From contig NZ_CP134779.1 in the NCBI RefSeq assembly GCF_031884435.1, positions 496,001 through 560,000 on the forward strand: a stretch of 64,000 nucleotides of DNA. The letters run 5' to 3'. Shown here in pieces: positions 1-8,454 of this stretch. Under the pieces are notes generated by a model. That model was not told the DNA's origin and ran no database searches. It saw only the letters and a list, made by a program, of their open reading frames with translations. Position 1 is the first letter of the stretch. Each line of letters opens with the position of its first letter. Both the position numbers and the translations under genes were made by a program. Source of the DNA: Bosea sp. 685. GTDB taxonomy: Bacteria; Pseudomonadota; Alphaproteobacteria; Rhizobiales; Beijerinckiaceae.

Positions 1-60
1 AACCGATGGGCCTTGTCGCCAAAGCTCGGCTGTCGGGCGGCTTTCGTTAGCCTGCATCGG

Positions 61-105
61 TTCTGGGTTCCGGGCTCAGGCCTGCGGCCTGCCCCGGAAT
101 GACGG
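61..105. repeat. dispersed palindromic repeat (GGAATGAC type)
   Basis: A GC-rich imperfect hairpin built of a 'ttccgggctc' arm, a 'cctgcggcc' loop region and a 'ccccggaatgac' arm. The same style of element recurs near 11.46, 13.33, 26.53 and 28.49 kb, always between genes. Bases 1-141 contain no gene I can support. Confidence 0.55.
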
Positions 106-141
106 CGTGGTTCCGAGGACGGCTGCGTAGCTGAGCCTGCC

Positions 142-1869
142 TCAGCGCATCAAGCGCGGTTCCGCTATGGCCTGGGGCTGAAAGGTCACCTCGCGGTCGC
201 CGGGCCATTTGATCCGGTAGGCGAGCTTGATCTCCTTCTCGGTCGCGGGGGCGAGGTCGAAGGTCCAGGCCTGGATGCCGCGCTTGTCGCCGACCTGCTT
301 TTCGGTCGGCGGGGTGGTCTGCGGCAAGGTCTCGATGGTGATGGCGCTGCTCTCGGAGAAGGGCACGCGCTCGGTCACTGTGACCTTCACGGGCTGGGCG
401 TGCAGGCTCTTCACCACGGTGCGGAACTCGCGCAGATCGGTGCGGCTCTGGCCGAGCCAGGTCGGGTCGTTCTCGCGCCGCCTGACCGGCGCGCGCGTCA
501 CCTTGAGCTTGTCGTCGGCGCCGAAGCCGAGCTCGACCTTGTCGCCTGATGCGACGAGGCCGATCCGGCCCTTGCCGATATAGCCGCCGTCGCGATGCAG
601 GAAGACCTCGCCGGGCAGCAATGGGGCCTCGTCCTCATGGGTGAAGGCGGCTTCGAGATAGGCTTTCTCCTCCAGCTCCGGCGTCGTCCGGGCGCTCAGA
701 TTCGGGCTGACCTTGCTCTGGCTCAGCAGGACGGCCTTGGACGAGCCGTCCTGCGGAACCGTGATCCGGCCGGGCACCTGGAAGCTCGCCTGATAGGCGC
801 CGGCCTCGATCGTCGAGGCCTCGATGGTCGCCGGCCGCGCGACGCGGTCCTCCAGCGATTGCGTTGCACCGAAGCTGCGTGGCGCCGGCGCACTGGCAGG
901 AGGAGCGGCGCGCTCCGTCGCCTGTTTGCGGGCCTGCTCCATGGCGCGCTCGCGCGCCTGGTAGATTTCCTGCGGCTCGAAGAACATCACCTGCATCGGG
1001 GCAAGATCGGGCGCCCGCGTGCCGCCGGCCGAGCGGGTCGTCGAGAGGGTGACGGCGACATCGGCCCAGTCCTCGCCGCTGCGCTGGCGCAATTCGGCGC
1101 GGCGCATGAAATTGATCTCGGGCTTGGCCCCAGTGCTGCCGGTGGCGAGCCTGGCCTCGTAGAGCGGTGTCCAATTCGCCCCGGCAACGCGATAGCTCAC
1201 CGTGAACTCGGCAGCGACGGGAGTGGGGGCCTCGACGGCGATGGCGACGTCGCGCTTGGGCGCGCCGGGGCGGCCGGTTTGCGGGCGGGCGCGTTCGAGG
1301 GCTGCGATCTCGCTTTCGATCTCGGAGGCGCGGCCGCGCACAGTCCTGAGCTCGGCATTGACCTTGACCAGCGCGGTGCCGATCGCATCGAAAATCGCCG
1401 GCCAGTCGGCGACCGGCAGCGCCTTGCCGTCGGGGCCGAGCTTGTCGGGGCCGGTCTGCGCAAAACGTTCGATCGTGCCGCGCTTGGCCTCGATGGCGCC
1501 AGCCTGGCCGTCGAGCACGTCCTTCTCGTCGCGCAGAGCCTTGAGCTTGGCCTCGATCACGCTGTCGAGCGGCTTGGCGTCGCCCGGGGCGAGGCGGACA
1601 TCGACGGCGCCGATCGAGAAGGAGCCGTCACCGGGTTTTTCCGAAAAGCTCTTGCCCTCGACGCGGATCGAGGCCGGATCGATCGTCGCCGGCAGGCCAC
1701 GCAGGACGATCTGCGAGGCGCCCTGCAGCAGTTCGGCCCGGCCGAGACGGGTGATCACCGCCCCGTCGGGATAGACGGTCACGCGGTCGATCCGCGAGGC
1801 GAGGTCCGTTTCGGCGGCGGCTGCGAAGCTCGGCGCGATGATCAAGGCTGCGGCAAGTCGGCTCATCAT
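142..1869 (-). CDS. MuiA family (DUF4140/DUF4139) secreted protein
   Basis: This 575-residue protein has an N-terminal signal peptide (about residues 1-19, hydrophobic and ending in an Ala run), then a DUF4140-like beta segment starting near 'DRVTVYPDGAVITR', a charged coiled-coil stretch (about 110-200) and a C-terminal DUF4139-like domain. This matches proteins annotated as 'mucoidy inhibitor MuiA', whose biochemical role is not established. Export to the periplasm is expected. The start is the first of two adjacent ATG codons, preceded by GGGAGGGG at good spacing. It stands alone, with no obvious operon partner. Confidence 0.85.
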   Translation of the reverse strand: MMSRLAAALIIAPSFAAAAETDLASRIDRVTVYPDGAVITRLGRAELLQGASQIVLRGLPATIDPASIRVEGKSFSEKPGDGSFSIGAVDVRLAPGDAKPLDSVIEAKLKALRDEKDVLDGQAGAIEAKRGTIERFAQTGPDKLGPDGKALPVADWPAIFDAIGTALVKVNAELRTVRGRASEIESEIAALERARPQTGRPGAPKRDVAIAVEAPTPVAAEFTVSYRVAGANWTPLYEARLATGSTGAKPEINFMRRAELRQRSGEDWADVAVTLSTTRSAGGTRAPDLAPMQVMFFEPQEIYQARERAMEQARKQATERAAPPASAPAPRSFGATQSLEDRVARPATIEASTIEAGAYQASFQVPGRITVPQDGSSKAVLLSQSKVSPNLSARTTPELEEKAYLEAAFTHEDEAPLLPGEVFLHRDGGYIGKGRIGLVASGDKVELGFGADDKLKVTRAPVRRRENDPTWLGQSRTDLREFRTVVKSLHAQPVKVTVTERVPFSESSAITIETLPQTTPPTEKQVGDKRGIQAWTFDLAPATEKEIKLAYRIKWPGDREVTFQPQAIAEPRLMR

Positions 1870-2066
1870 GATCTCATCCCCTCCCGGATTGCGAAGCCAT
1901 TATAGGCACGCTGGATTTCGACGCCGCAAAGGCGGAATTGGGCCGGACTGCGGAAGGGAATGGCAGAGTGCGCCACAGGTGTTGACGCAGGGGTCGGGGG
2001 CGCAGAGCCGTTCTCGATCAGAAGCGGCTCTCTCGCAGCGTCAGGGCTTCGCGCCTGGTCGCATGG

Positions 2067-2975
2067 TCAGAACGGCGGAAGGTCGATCGTGGTGCTGAGC
2101 ATCGGCCCCTGGATCGATCCCAGAAGGTCGACGCTGAGATAGCTCGGCTCGTCCCACTTCAAGGGTTTGACCAGATAAGTGAAATCGGCGGCTCCGCGCG
2201 TCTTGCCGAAGGCAAACGAGTCGTTGGGCAGGAATTTGCCCTTGGCGATCTTGGCGTCGCCGCCGAAATCACCGGTCGTCATGATCCGCGCCTGGCCCGG
2301 AGGGGTCCAGAACGGGTGATAGCCGCTGGGCTTCAGGGTCTTGCCACCCTGGATCTCGGAGCCGAGGCCGGCATTGAGCTCCTCGCCTTCGAACAGATAG
2401 CGGTGCGGCCTCTGCTTGAAGCGGTCAGTGATCTCGACGTCGATCTTGATCTTGCCCAGGAAGAAGACGCCGACCTTGGTGATCTTGAGGAAGCGGAGAT
2501 GGAACAGTTGCGCCTCGCCGATCTGGGGCGGCAGGGGCTTGTCCTCGAAGGGCGGCGGCTCGTCATCGGGCTCCACGCCCTTGTCGCTCGGCACCGCCTT
2601 GATGTGCACCGAGCGGTCGAGGCGGTTCTCCCACTCCTTGGCGTATTTTTCGCCGGCGCCCGTCGGCTTGATGCGCAGCGAGCGCAGCGGCGTATGGAAG
2701 CGAAGATGCAAGGCGACGGCCTGCGCCCGCCGCAAGGACAGCTCCTTGTTGTGGGCCGTGCTGCCCGAGGCGCTGCAATGGCCGATAATGGCGATGTTCC
2801 AGGGCATGAGCATGCCCTTTTGCATGAGGATGGGGGCGAGAACCTTCTCGATATAACCGCGATGCAGCGACTTCAGCCGGGTGCTGTCGATGTCGAAGTC
2901 ATAGAGCAGGGTGCTCACAGTCGGTTCGCGGCTATATTCTTCGAACCCGCCGGCGCTTCCGGTTTTTCTTATCAT
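2067..2975 (-). CDS. OmpA-like domain protein without a visible signal peptide
   Basis: The first half of this 302-residue protein (about 25-145) resembles an OmpA/MotB C-terminal peptidoglycan-binding fold: a 'YDFDIDSTRLK' strand, then 'IAIIGHCSASGS', 'NKELSLRRAQAVALHL' and 'GAGEKYA', in the family's order. The second half has no family I recognise. No signal peptide, lipobox or membrane segment is visible, which is unusual for an OmpA domain. The start is fixed by a strong AAAGGAGG seven bases upstream. Function unknown. Confidence 0.6.
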   Translation of the reverse strand: MIRKTGSAGGFEEYSREPTVSTLLYDFDIDSTRLKSLHRGYIEKVLAPILMQKGMLMPWNIAIIGHCSASGSTAHNKELSLRRAQAVALHLRFHTPLRSLRIKPTGAGEKYAKEWENRLDRSVHIKAVPSDKGVEPDDEPPPFEDKPLPPQIGEAQLFHLRFLKITKVGVFFLGKIKIDVEITDRFKQRPHRYLFEGEELNAGLGSEIQGGKTLKPSGYHPFWTPPGQARIMTTGDFGGDAKIAKGKFLPNDSFAFGKTRGAADFTYLVKPLKWDEPSYLSVDLLGSIQGPMLSTTIDLPPF

Positions 2976-3141
2976 CGCAAGTCCTCCTTTGAGTAGAGGT
3001 TGCCTGCGACGTTACGGCATGGAGGGCGCTATTGCACGCAGATTCCTTGAGTCAATGCGGTAGATTGGGCCAATGCGGCAGATTGCGCGTTTGCTGCGAT
3101 TGCGGGCCGGTATGGGCGACGCGCTGCCGTTGCGTCATATT

Positions 3142-4026
3142 CTAGGCCCGTCCCCGGGCGCTCACCTGCGGCTGGACGCGATGCTCCAGGAAATTGCGCA
3201 ATTCGGTGACGCGCCGCCAGGGATCGAGCACCTCCTCGTCGAGGGCATGCGCCCAGGCGAGGTCGAAGCGCGCCGGCTCGGCGTCGAGCGCGGTGATTTC
3301 CTCCAGCCAAGTCTGTGCTGCCGCCTCGTCCTTGCGAAAGCCTTCCGCGATCAGCAGCGGCGTCATCCGTCCCAGGATCGAGGCGACCTGCGCCAGCGGG
3401 AATTCGGGGTGGTATTGCACGCCCCAGAACAGCCCGCCCTCATGGGCGATCTCGCAGGCATGGACGACGCTATAGGGGTTGGAGGCGAGCACGGTCGCGC
3501 CGGCTGGCGGCTGCGCGATGGTATCGAGATGGATCGCCGGCGCGTCGAAGGCGGCTGGCCGGCCCGCGAGCAGTGGATGGCTCTGCCCGGCCTGCGTCAG
3601 CGTGATCCTGCGGGCGAAGCCGATCTCGCGGCCCCTGGGATTGGCGATGACCGTGCCGCCGGCCGCGACCGCGCCCATCTGGATGCCCCAGCAGGAGCCG
3701 AAGCAGGGCGTGCCGCTGGCATAGATCGCCCGCATCAATTCGATCTGGCGCGTGACCGCCGGCTCGAGATTGTAGATGTGCAGCGAGGAGCCGGTCAGGA
3801 AGACGCCGTCATAGGATTGCAGGCCGCTGCCGTCGGGCAGGTTGGCGCCCTCATCGGCCGGCAGGCAGATATCGGTGATGCTGCCCGGCGCGATGCAGCG
3901 CACCTCCTCGGCATAGGCGTCGGCGGGCGAGAGGTCGCGATAGCCTGCCGCATGGTTCTCGCGCTGCTCGCGCGTGTTGCCGTCGACGAAGAGCAGGCGG
4001 AGCGGGCGAGGCGAAATCTGCAGCAT
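3142..4026 (-). CDS. class I glutamine amidotransferase
   Basis: About 294 residues with a class I glutamine amidotransferase domain. The nucleophile elbow is 'CFGSCWGIQMG' (Cys near 112 from the chosen start) and the His-Glu pair is 'YHPEF' (about 206-208). Members hydrolyse glutamine or gamma-glutamyl compounds; stand-alone GMP synthase-like proteins of this type often act in gamma-glutamyl catabolism, but the substrate cannot be read here. I chose the ATG giving MLQISP. An in-frame start ten codons upstream (to 4056) is possible. Confidence 0.85.
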   Translation of the reverse strand: MLQISPRPLRLLFVDGNTREQRENHAAGYRDLSPADAYAEEVRCIAPGSITDICLPADEGANLPDGSGLQSYDGVFLTGSSLHIYNLEPAVTRQIELMRAIYASGTPCFGSCWGIQMGAVAAGGTVIANPRGREIGFARRITLTQAGQSHPLLAGRPAAFDAPAIHLDTIAQPPAGATVLASNPYSVVHACEIAHEGGLFWGVQYHPEFPLAQVASILGRMTPLLIAEGFRKDEAAAQTWLEEITALDAEPARFDLAWAHALDEEVLDPWRRVTELRNFLEHRVQPQVSARGRA

Positions 4027-4174
4027 GAGCGGAGTCCAGGCCAGGAGTGCGTGCAAAAAGGGCGTACTGAGGGATGCGCGGGGCGACGGGCGGCCCTGCG
4101 CCTCATCTCATAGGACGCAAGCCGTCTGCAAGGCTATTGCAATTGCCCATTCCTGAGGCAGCCGGACGCCAGAC

Positions 4175-5173
4175 GTGACAGAAGTCGAGACCATGCCTGC
4201 CAAGATTCCGCTCAACAAGCTCCCACTCGACAAGACCCTGCTCGACAAGACTCCCCTCAACGGGGTCGTCAGCAAGACCTTGCCGCAGCGCCTCTGGGGC
4301 AACGCCTATCTCCTGCTCAGCCTGACCACGCTGATGTGGGCCGGCAATGCTGTGGCCAGCCGGCTCGCAGTCGGCCAGATCTCGCCGATGGCCCTGACCT
4401 CGCTGCGCTGGGTCTTCGTCTGCGCCATCCTGCCCTGGCTGATGCGCCACGAGCTTGCCGCCTATTGGCCGGTGCTCAAGGCGCGCTGGCGCTATGTCGT
4501 CATGACGGGGGCCGTGGGCTTCACCGCTTTCAACGCGCTGATGTATCTCGCCGGTTATTCGACCACGGCGATCAATATCGGCATTCTCCAGGGCGCGATC
4601 CCGATCTTCGTCCTGGTCGGGGCCTTCGTGGCCCATCGCACCGCGATCGGCCCGCTGCAGGCGCTCGGCGTCTTTGTCACCCTGCTCGGCGTCATGGTCG
4701 TCGCCAGCCGTGGCGACTATCACGTGCTGACGCAGTTCGCCTTCTTCCCCGGCGATCTCCTGATGATCCTGGCGAGCTTTTTCTATGCCGGCTACACGGT
4801 GGCGATCCATTCGCGCCCAGTCATGCCCGGGCTCGTCTTCTTCACCGCGCTGGCGATCGTCGCCTGCCTCGCCTCGCTGCCACTCTTCGGGGTCGAGATC
4901 GCCTTGGGCCACAGCTACTGGCCGACGCCGAAGGGCTGGCTCATCCTCGCCTTCGTGGTGATCTTCCCCTCGCTGATCTCGCAGATCTTCTTCCTGCGCG
5001 CGGTCGAACTGATCGGCCCCGGGCGCGCCGGCGTCTTCGTCAATCTGGTGCCGGTCTTCGCGCCGATCCTGGCGGTCTTCATCCTCGGCGAGCAATTGGC
5101 GCTCTATCACGGCCTGGCGCTGGCGCTCGTGCTCGGCGGCATCTTCATCGCCGAGCGGCTGGGGAAGCGGTGA
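4175..5173 (+). CDS. EamA/DMT family transporter
   Basis: The 332-residue protein has ten hydrophobic segments in two EamA halves, typical of drug/metabolite transporters of the inner membrane. 'LTTLMWAGNAVASRLAVG' opens the first half, and the second ends with 'PVFAPILAVFILGEQLALYHGLALALVLGGIFIAE' (split here only as a family hallmark). Residues 1-38 form an unusual hydrophilic extension with degenerate LNKLPLDK / LLDKTPLNG repeats, so a start further downstream is conceivable. Substrate unknown. Confidence 0.88.
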   Translation: MTEVETMPAKIPLNKLPLDKTLLDKTPLNGVVSKTLPQRLWGNAYLLLSLTTLMWAGNAVASRLAVGQISPMALTSLRWVFVCAILPWLMRHELAAYWPVLKARWRYVVMTGAVGFTAFNALMYLAGYSTTAINIGILQGAIPIFVLVGAFVAHRTAIGPLQALGVFVTLLGVMVVASRGDYHVLTQFAFFPGDLLMILASFFYAGYTVAIHSRPVMPGLVFFTALAIVACLASLPLFGVEIALGHSYWPTPKGWLILAFVVIFPSLISQIFFLRAVELIGPGRAGVFVNLVPVFAPILAVFILGEQLALYHGLALALVLGGIFIAERLGKR

Positions 5174-5226
5174 GCCGGCAGCCCGGAAGCGGCCGCCATC
5201 GACACCCCAAATCGAGAATCTGGCTC

Positions 5227-5589
5227 ATGTACATGATCTCGCAAGTCAGTTTGGTCGCGGGCTTGATGACCGTGTCGATCTCCGGCGTCTCGGCGGCGCC
5301 GAGATATCTGTCCTGCGAATTTGCGCAGCCCTCGGGCAAACCTCAGGTCTTCAATTTCGCGCTCGATGCGTCCTCGGGAATGCTTGGAATTCATGTTCCG
5401 AGCACCGGCAGGGAAAGACAGGTGAAGGCGGTCTTCGCCGCCAACACGGTCAGCGCGAATGAGGGCGCGGTCGCATGGGAGATCGACCCATCCAAGCTGG
5501 TTGTCGTCCGCGACAAGCGGATGGTGGGGGCGAAGGATCGCGGCGTCTGCAAGCGCATATCCGCCGGGGAAAGCGGTTTTGACCAATAG
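5227..5589 (+). CDS. small secreted hypothetical protein
   Basis: A 120-residue reading frame with a clear signal peptide (MYMISQVSLVAGLMTVSISG, cleavage likely after 'VSAAP'). The mature part has two cysteines (in 'LSCEF' and 'GVCKRI') that could form a disulfide. No family is recognised. It follows the EamA gene by about 50 bases and may be cotranscribed. ATG at 5227 or 5233 could serve as the start. Confidence 0.55.
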   Translation: MYMISQVSLVAGLMTVSISGVSAAPRYLSCEFAQPSGKPQVFNFALDASSGMLGIHVPSTGRERQVKAVFAANTVSANEGAVAWEIDPSKLVVVRDKRMVGAKDRGVCKRISAGESGFDQ

Positions 5590-5752
5590 GGGGCCGGCGT
5601 GCTCGGAAGGCGCCGATGAGATCAGCCCGGCCGGCCCCTCGACGGGTCGTTGTAGAACTCTGGACATTCGCGACAAGACGGGTGGCTGCGGTCGGCATGC
5701 CGCGATGGCTCACGGCCGAGTTGGAAGGCATTCTACGAGGCAAGCGCCCGTT

Positions 5753-6673
5753 TTACGAGGCAAGTCCCCGCGGAAGCGCGATCGCCCGCTTTTGCTGCTC
5801 TGCCACGATCAGCATTTCCACGAAGGCGGTCACCTTGCGCGGCCGGAACCGCGCTGCGGGATAGACCGTATGGATGCCGCCGGACGGTAGCGACCATTGC
5901 GGCAGAATGTGGATCAGCCGGCCCGACGCCAGTTCATCTGCGACCAGGAAATCCGGCAGGACCGAAAGACCGCCCCCGGCTCGAACGACCCCGAGCACGC
6001 CTGGAGTCGTGTCGGTGGCAATTCTCGCCTGCAGGCGAACCGCGCGTCGATCGAGATCCCCGCGCGAGAATTGCCACAGCAGCGGTTCGCGCAGCGCCAT
6101 GTTGGCAACGAACGGAAGGGACACAAGATCGTTCGGGTCGAGGGCCCCCGCAATCCGGTCCGCGAACGCCGGTGCTGCGACCAAGACTTGCTGGAAGGCA
6201 CCTATCTTGCGCGCCTGAAGGCTGGAATCCGCGAGCCAGCCGAGGCGGACCGCCATGTCGACCTGGCCGGATGTCAGATCCATGGTCTGGTCGCTCAGCG
6301 TCTGCTCCACGCGGCAAGCCGGATAACGCGCCGTGAAAGCCGCGATGACCGGAGCGAGCACCGCGGCGCCGTAGTCGTTGGGCGCGGTAATCCGCAAGGT
6401 GCCGGTCGGCTCGATGGCGGCCTGGGCAAGTTCGTCGAAGGCATCCTCCGCTTCACGCAGGATCATCACGCAACGGGCATGAAACATCACCCCGGCCTCG
6501 GTCGGGTGGACGCGCCGGGTGGTGCGCACGAGCAGGCTCGTCCCGAGATCCTGTTCGAGCTGTGCCACCTGGTGGCTGACCACGGCCTTGGTGATGCCGA
6601 GCCGCTCCGCCGCGCGCGTGAACGATCCGGCATCAACGACCGCAGCGAAATAGGTCAATCGATTGAGATTCAT
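5753..6673 (-). CDS. LysR family transcriptional regulator
   Basis: About 306 residues with an N-terminal winged helix-turn-helix ('MNLNRLTYFAAVVDAGSFT', then 'AAERLGITKAVVSHQVAQLE') and a LysR substrate-binding domain. It diverges from the DsbA-like gene across a short AT-rich gap (6674-6791), the classic LysR arrangement, so it probably controls that gene and the MBL-fold gene after it. I used the ATG start; an in-frame TTG four codons upstream (6685) is an alternative. Confidence 0.88.
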   Translation of the reverse strand: MNLNRLTYFAAVVDAGSFTRAAERLGITKAVVSHQVAQLEQDLGTSLLVRTTRRVHPTEAGVMFHARCVMILREAEDAFDELAQAAIEPTGTLRITAPNDYGAAVLAPVIAAFTARYPACRVEQTLSDQTMDLTSGQVDMAVRLGWLADSSLQARKIGAFQQVLVAAPAFADRIAGALDPNDLVSLPFVANMALREPLLWQFSRGDLDRRAVRLQARIATDTTPGVLGVVRAGGGLSVLPDFLVADELASGRLIHILPQWSLPSGGIHTVYPAARFRPRKVTAFVEMLIVAEQQKRAIALPRGLAS

Positions 6674-6791
6674 CGTTTCGATCAAGTCTCGCCGGCATTG
6701 ATTGTCAAATAATAACAGACATTCTGTCTTATCTGTCGGTCTTTCTCAATCAGTATCCGCGCGTCATATCGGGTGGCGAAGGAGCCCGGAT

Positions 6792-7472
6792 ATGATCGTC
6801 ACCACCCGCATCACCTATCTCTTCGATCCGCTGTGCGGCTGGTGCTACGGCGCCTCGGCGGTGCTCGAAAAGCTGGTGGCCGGGCCGGATTTCGCCATCG
6901 ATCTCGCGCCGACGGGACTGTTTGCCGGCACTGGGGCTCGTCCGATGGACGATGGTTTCGCGGCTTACGCCTGGAGCAATGATCAGCGCATTGCGCGCCT
7001 GAGCGGCCAGCCCTTCAGCGCAGCCTATCGCCGCGATGTGCTTGGCGACCATACGCGTCTCTTCGACTCCGGCCCGGCGACGCTGGCGCTCACCGCTGTC
7101 GCCGTCACCGCCCCGGGGCAGGAATTCGCAGCGCTCAAAGCCATCCAAGGCGCCCGCTATGTGGAAGGCCGCGACATTACCGCTGTCTCCGTCCTCTCTG
7201 ATGTGCTGCGCGCCCTGGGTCTTCAGGAGGCCGCTCACCGCCTCACAACGCCCGATGACGGTCTGCTTGCCGCCTATCGCAGACGCATCGAGGCCGCCCG
7301 CGAAGAGATCCGCCGCTTTGGCATTGATGGCGTTCCAGCCCTGATTACGGGCGTTGGAGAGAGCCGCCGTCTCGTGCCCGGGAATGCGCTCTTCGGCAGC
7401 CTTGAGGTCCTGGTCGCCAGGCTGAACGGCGTGAGCCCCGATCTGCCCGGAACAGGCACAGGCCGCGGCTGA
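6792..7472 (+). CDS. DsbA family (FrnE/2-hydroxychromene isomerase-like) thioredoxin-fold protein
   Basis: A 226-residue thioredoxin-fold protein with an N-terminal CxxC-like site 'DPLCGWCYG' (residues 9-17) and a late cis-Pro region 'GIDGVPALI', as in cytoplasmic DsbA/FrnE proteins. No signal peptide is visible. Such proteins act as disulfide oxidoreductases or in stress defence. The start is set by AAGGAG seven bases upstream. It lies divergent from the LysR gene and 36 bases before the MBL-fold gene, with which it probably forms an operon. Confidence 0.82.
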   Translation: MIVTTRITYLFDPLCGWCYGASAVLEKLVAGPDFAIDLAPTGLFAGTGARPMDDGFAAYAWSNDQRIARLSGQPFSAAYRRDVLGDHTRLFDSGPATLALTAVAVTAPGQEFAALKAIQGARYVEGRDITAVSVLSDVLRALGLQEAAHRLTTPDDGLLAAYRRRIEAAREEIRRFGIDGVPALITGVGESRRLVPGNALFGSLEVLVARLNGVSPDLPGTGTGRG

Positions 7473-7508
7473 ATTTCACCTTCACAAATCCAGCAGCAGG
7501 AGACGATC

Positions 7509-8405
7509 ATGCTCACAAGGAGAGCCATCATGACATCCAGCATCGCCGCCGGCACCGCTGCCGTCTTTGCTCCCGCAGGCCTCGGCCATGCCGCAGGCGC
7601 GCTCAGCTGGAAGCATTTTCCAGCCGGGCAGAACGGCTTTTACCGCGCCCCGGTCCTGGTCTCCGGGGCGACGGAAGCCGTGCTGATCGACGGCGGCTTC
7701 ACCTTGTCTGACGGCCGCGCCCTCGCGGACGCAATCAAGGCGACCGGCAAGACGCTCACCACGATCTATATCAGCCAGTCCGACCCCGACTACTACTTCA
7801 GCCTCGGGCCGATCAAAGCTGCCTTTCCCAATGCGCGCGTGATTGCCGCCTCGGCCACGGTCGAGGCGATCAAGGGCAGCGTCGAGAAGAAGCTGGCCGT
7901 GTGGGGGCCGCAGCTCAAGGAGAACGGCCCGCAGACCCTCGCCGAGGTGGTCATTCCCGAAGCCTTCGACGGCAAGACGCTGACCGTCGATGGCGAGAGC
8001 ATCGAGATCGTCGATGCGGAAGGCCTCCCCAACCGCCGCTATCTCTGGGTGCCGTCGCTCAAGGCGGTGTTCGGTGGCGTGCTTGTCTTCTCCGGTGTTC
8101 ATGTCTGGACTGCGGACACCAATGGCGCCGAACTGCGAGCCGCCTGGGTCAGGAATCTCGATCTGATCGCCGCGCGTCGGCCCGCCCTCGTGGTCGCCGG
8201 CCATATGACAGCGGACGCCAAGACCGATCTGTCCGGCGTCGATCACACGAAGGCCTATCTGCTGGCCTTCGAGGAAGAGCTGGCGAAGAAGCCCGATTCC
8301 GCTGCGCTCAACGCAGCGATGAAGGCACGCTTCCCCAATTTGGGAATGAGCGTCGCGATCGATATCGGCGCCAAGGTCGCGACCGGCGAAATGAAGTGGG
8401 GCTGA
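7509..8405 (+). CDS. MBL-fold hydrolase-like protein with altered metal-binding motif
   Basis: The 298-residue protein has a leader peptide (two Arg, hydrophobic core, 'GLGHAAG' end) and a metallo-beta-lactamase-fold layout: 'VLIDGGFT', then 'TIYISQSDPDYYFSLG', then 'FGGVLVFSGVHVWTAD' and 'VVAGHMTAD'. In active enzymes the second segment carries HxHxDH; here it reads Q-S-D-P-D-Y, so three of four ligands differ. It may bind metal differently or not at all. AGGAG precedes the ATG. Probably cotranscribed with the DsbA-like gene. Confidence 0.75.
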   Translation: MLTRRAIMTSSIAAGTAAVFAPAGLGHAAGALSWKHFPAGQNGFYRAPVLVSGATEAVLIDGGFTLSDGRALADAIKATGKTLTTIYISQSDPDYYFSLGPIKAAFPNARVIAASATVEAIKGSVEKKLAVWGPQLKENGPQTLAEVVIPEAFDGKTLTVDGESIEIVDAEGLPNRRYLWVPSLKAVFGGVLVFSGVHVWTADTNGAELRAAWVRNLDLIAARRPALVVAGHMTADAKTDLSGVDHTKAYLLAFEEELAKKPDSAALNAAMKARFPNLGMSVAIDIGAKVATGEMKWG

Positions 8406-8454
8406 GCGCCAAGGGCGCCAATCTCGATCTGATCCGCTCGAGGCCTTGCGCGCT

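Noticed and set aside
1990..2060. Hairpin AGAGCCG...CGGCTCT as terminator of the OmpA-like gene
   Set aside because: The loop is long (14 bases) and there is no T-run on the relevant strand.
4103..5110. Antisense frame opposite the EamA transporter
   Set aside because: Its product is a run of Glu/Asp/His/Arg with no hydrophobic core; the opposite strand encodes a clear membrane protein.
5728..5770. Direct repeat 'tacgaggcaag' twice just downstream of the LysR gene
   Set aside because: Two imperfect 15-base copies in the gap are too little to call a functional site.
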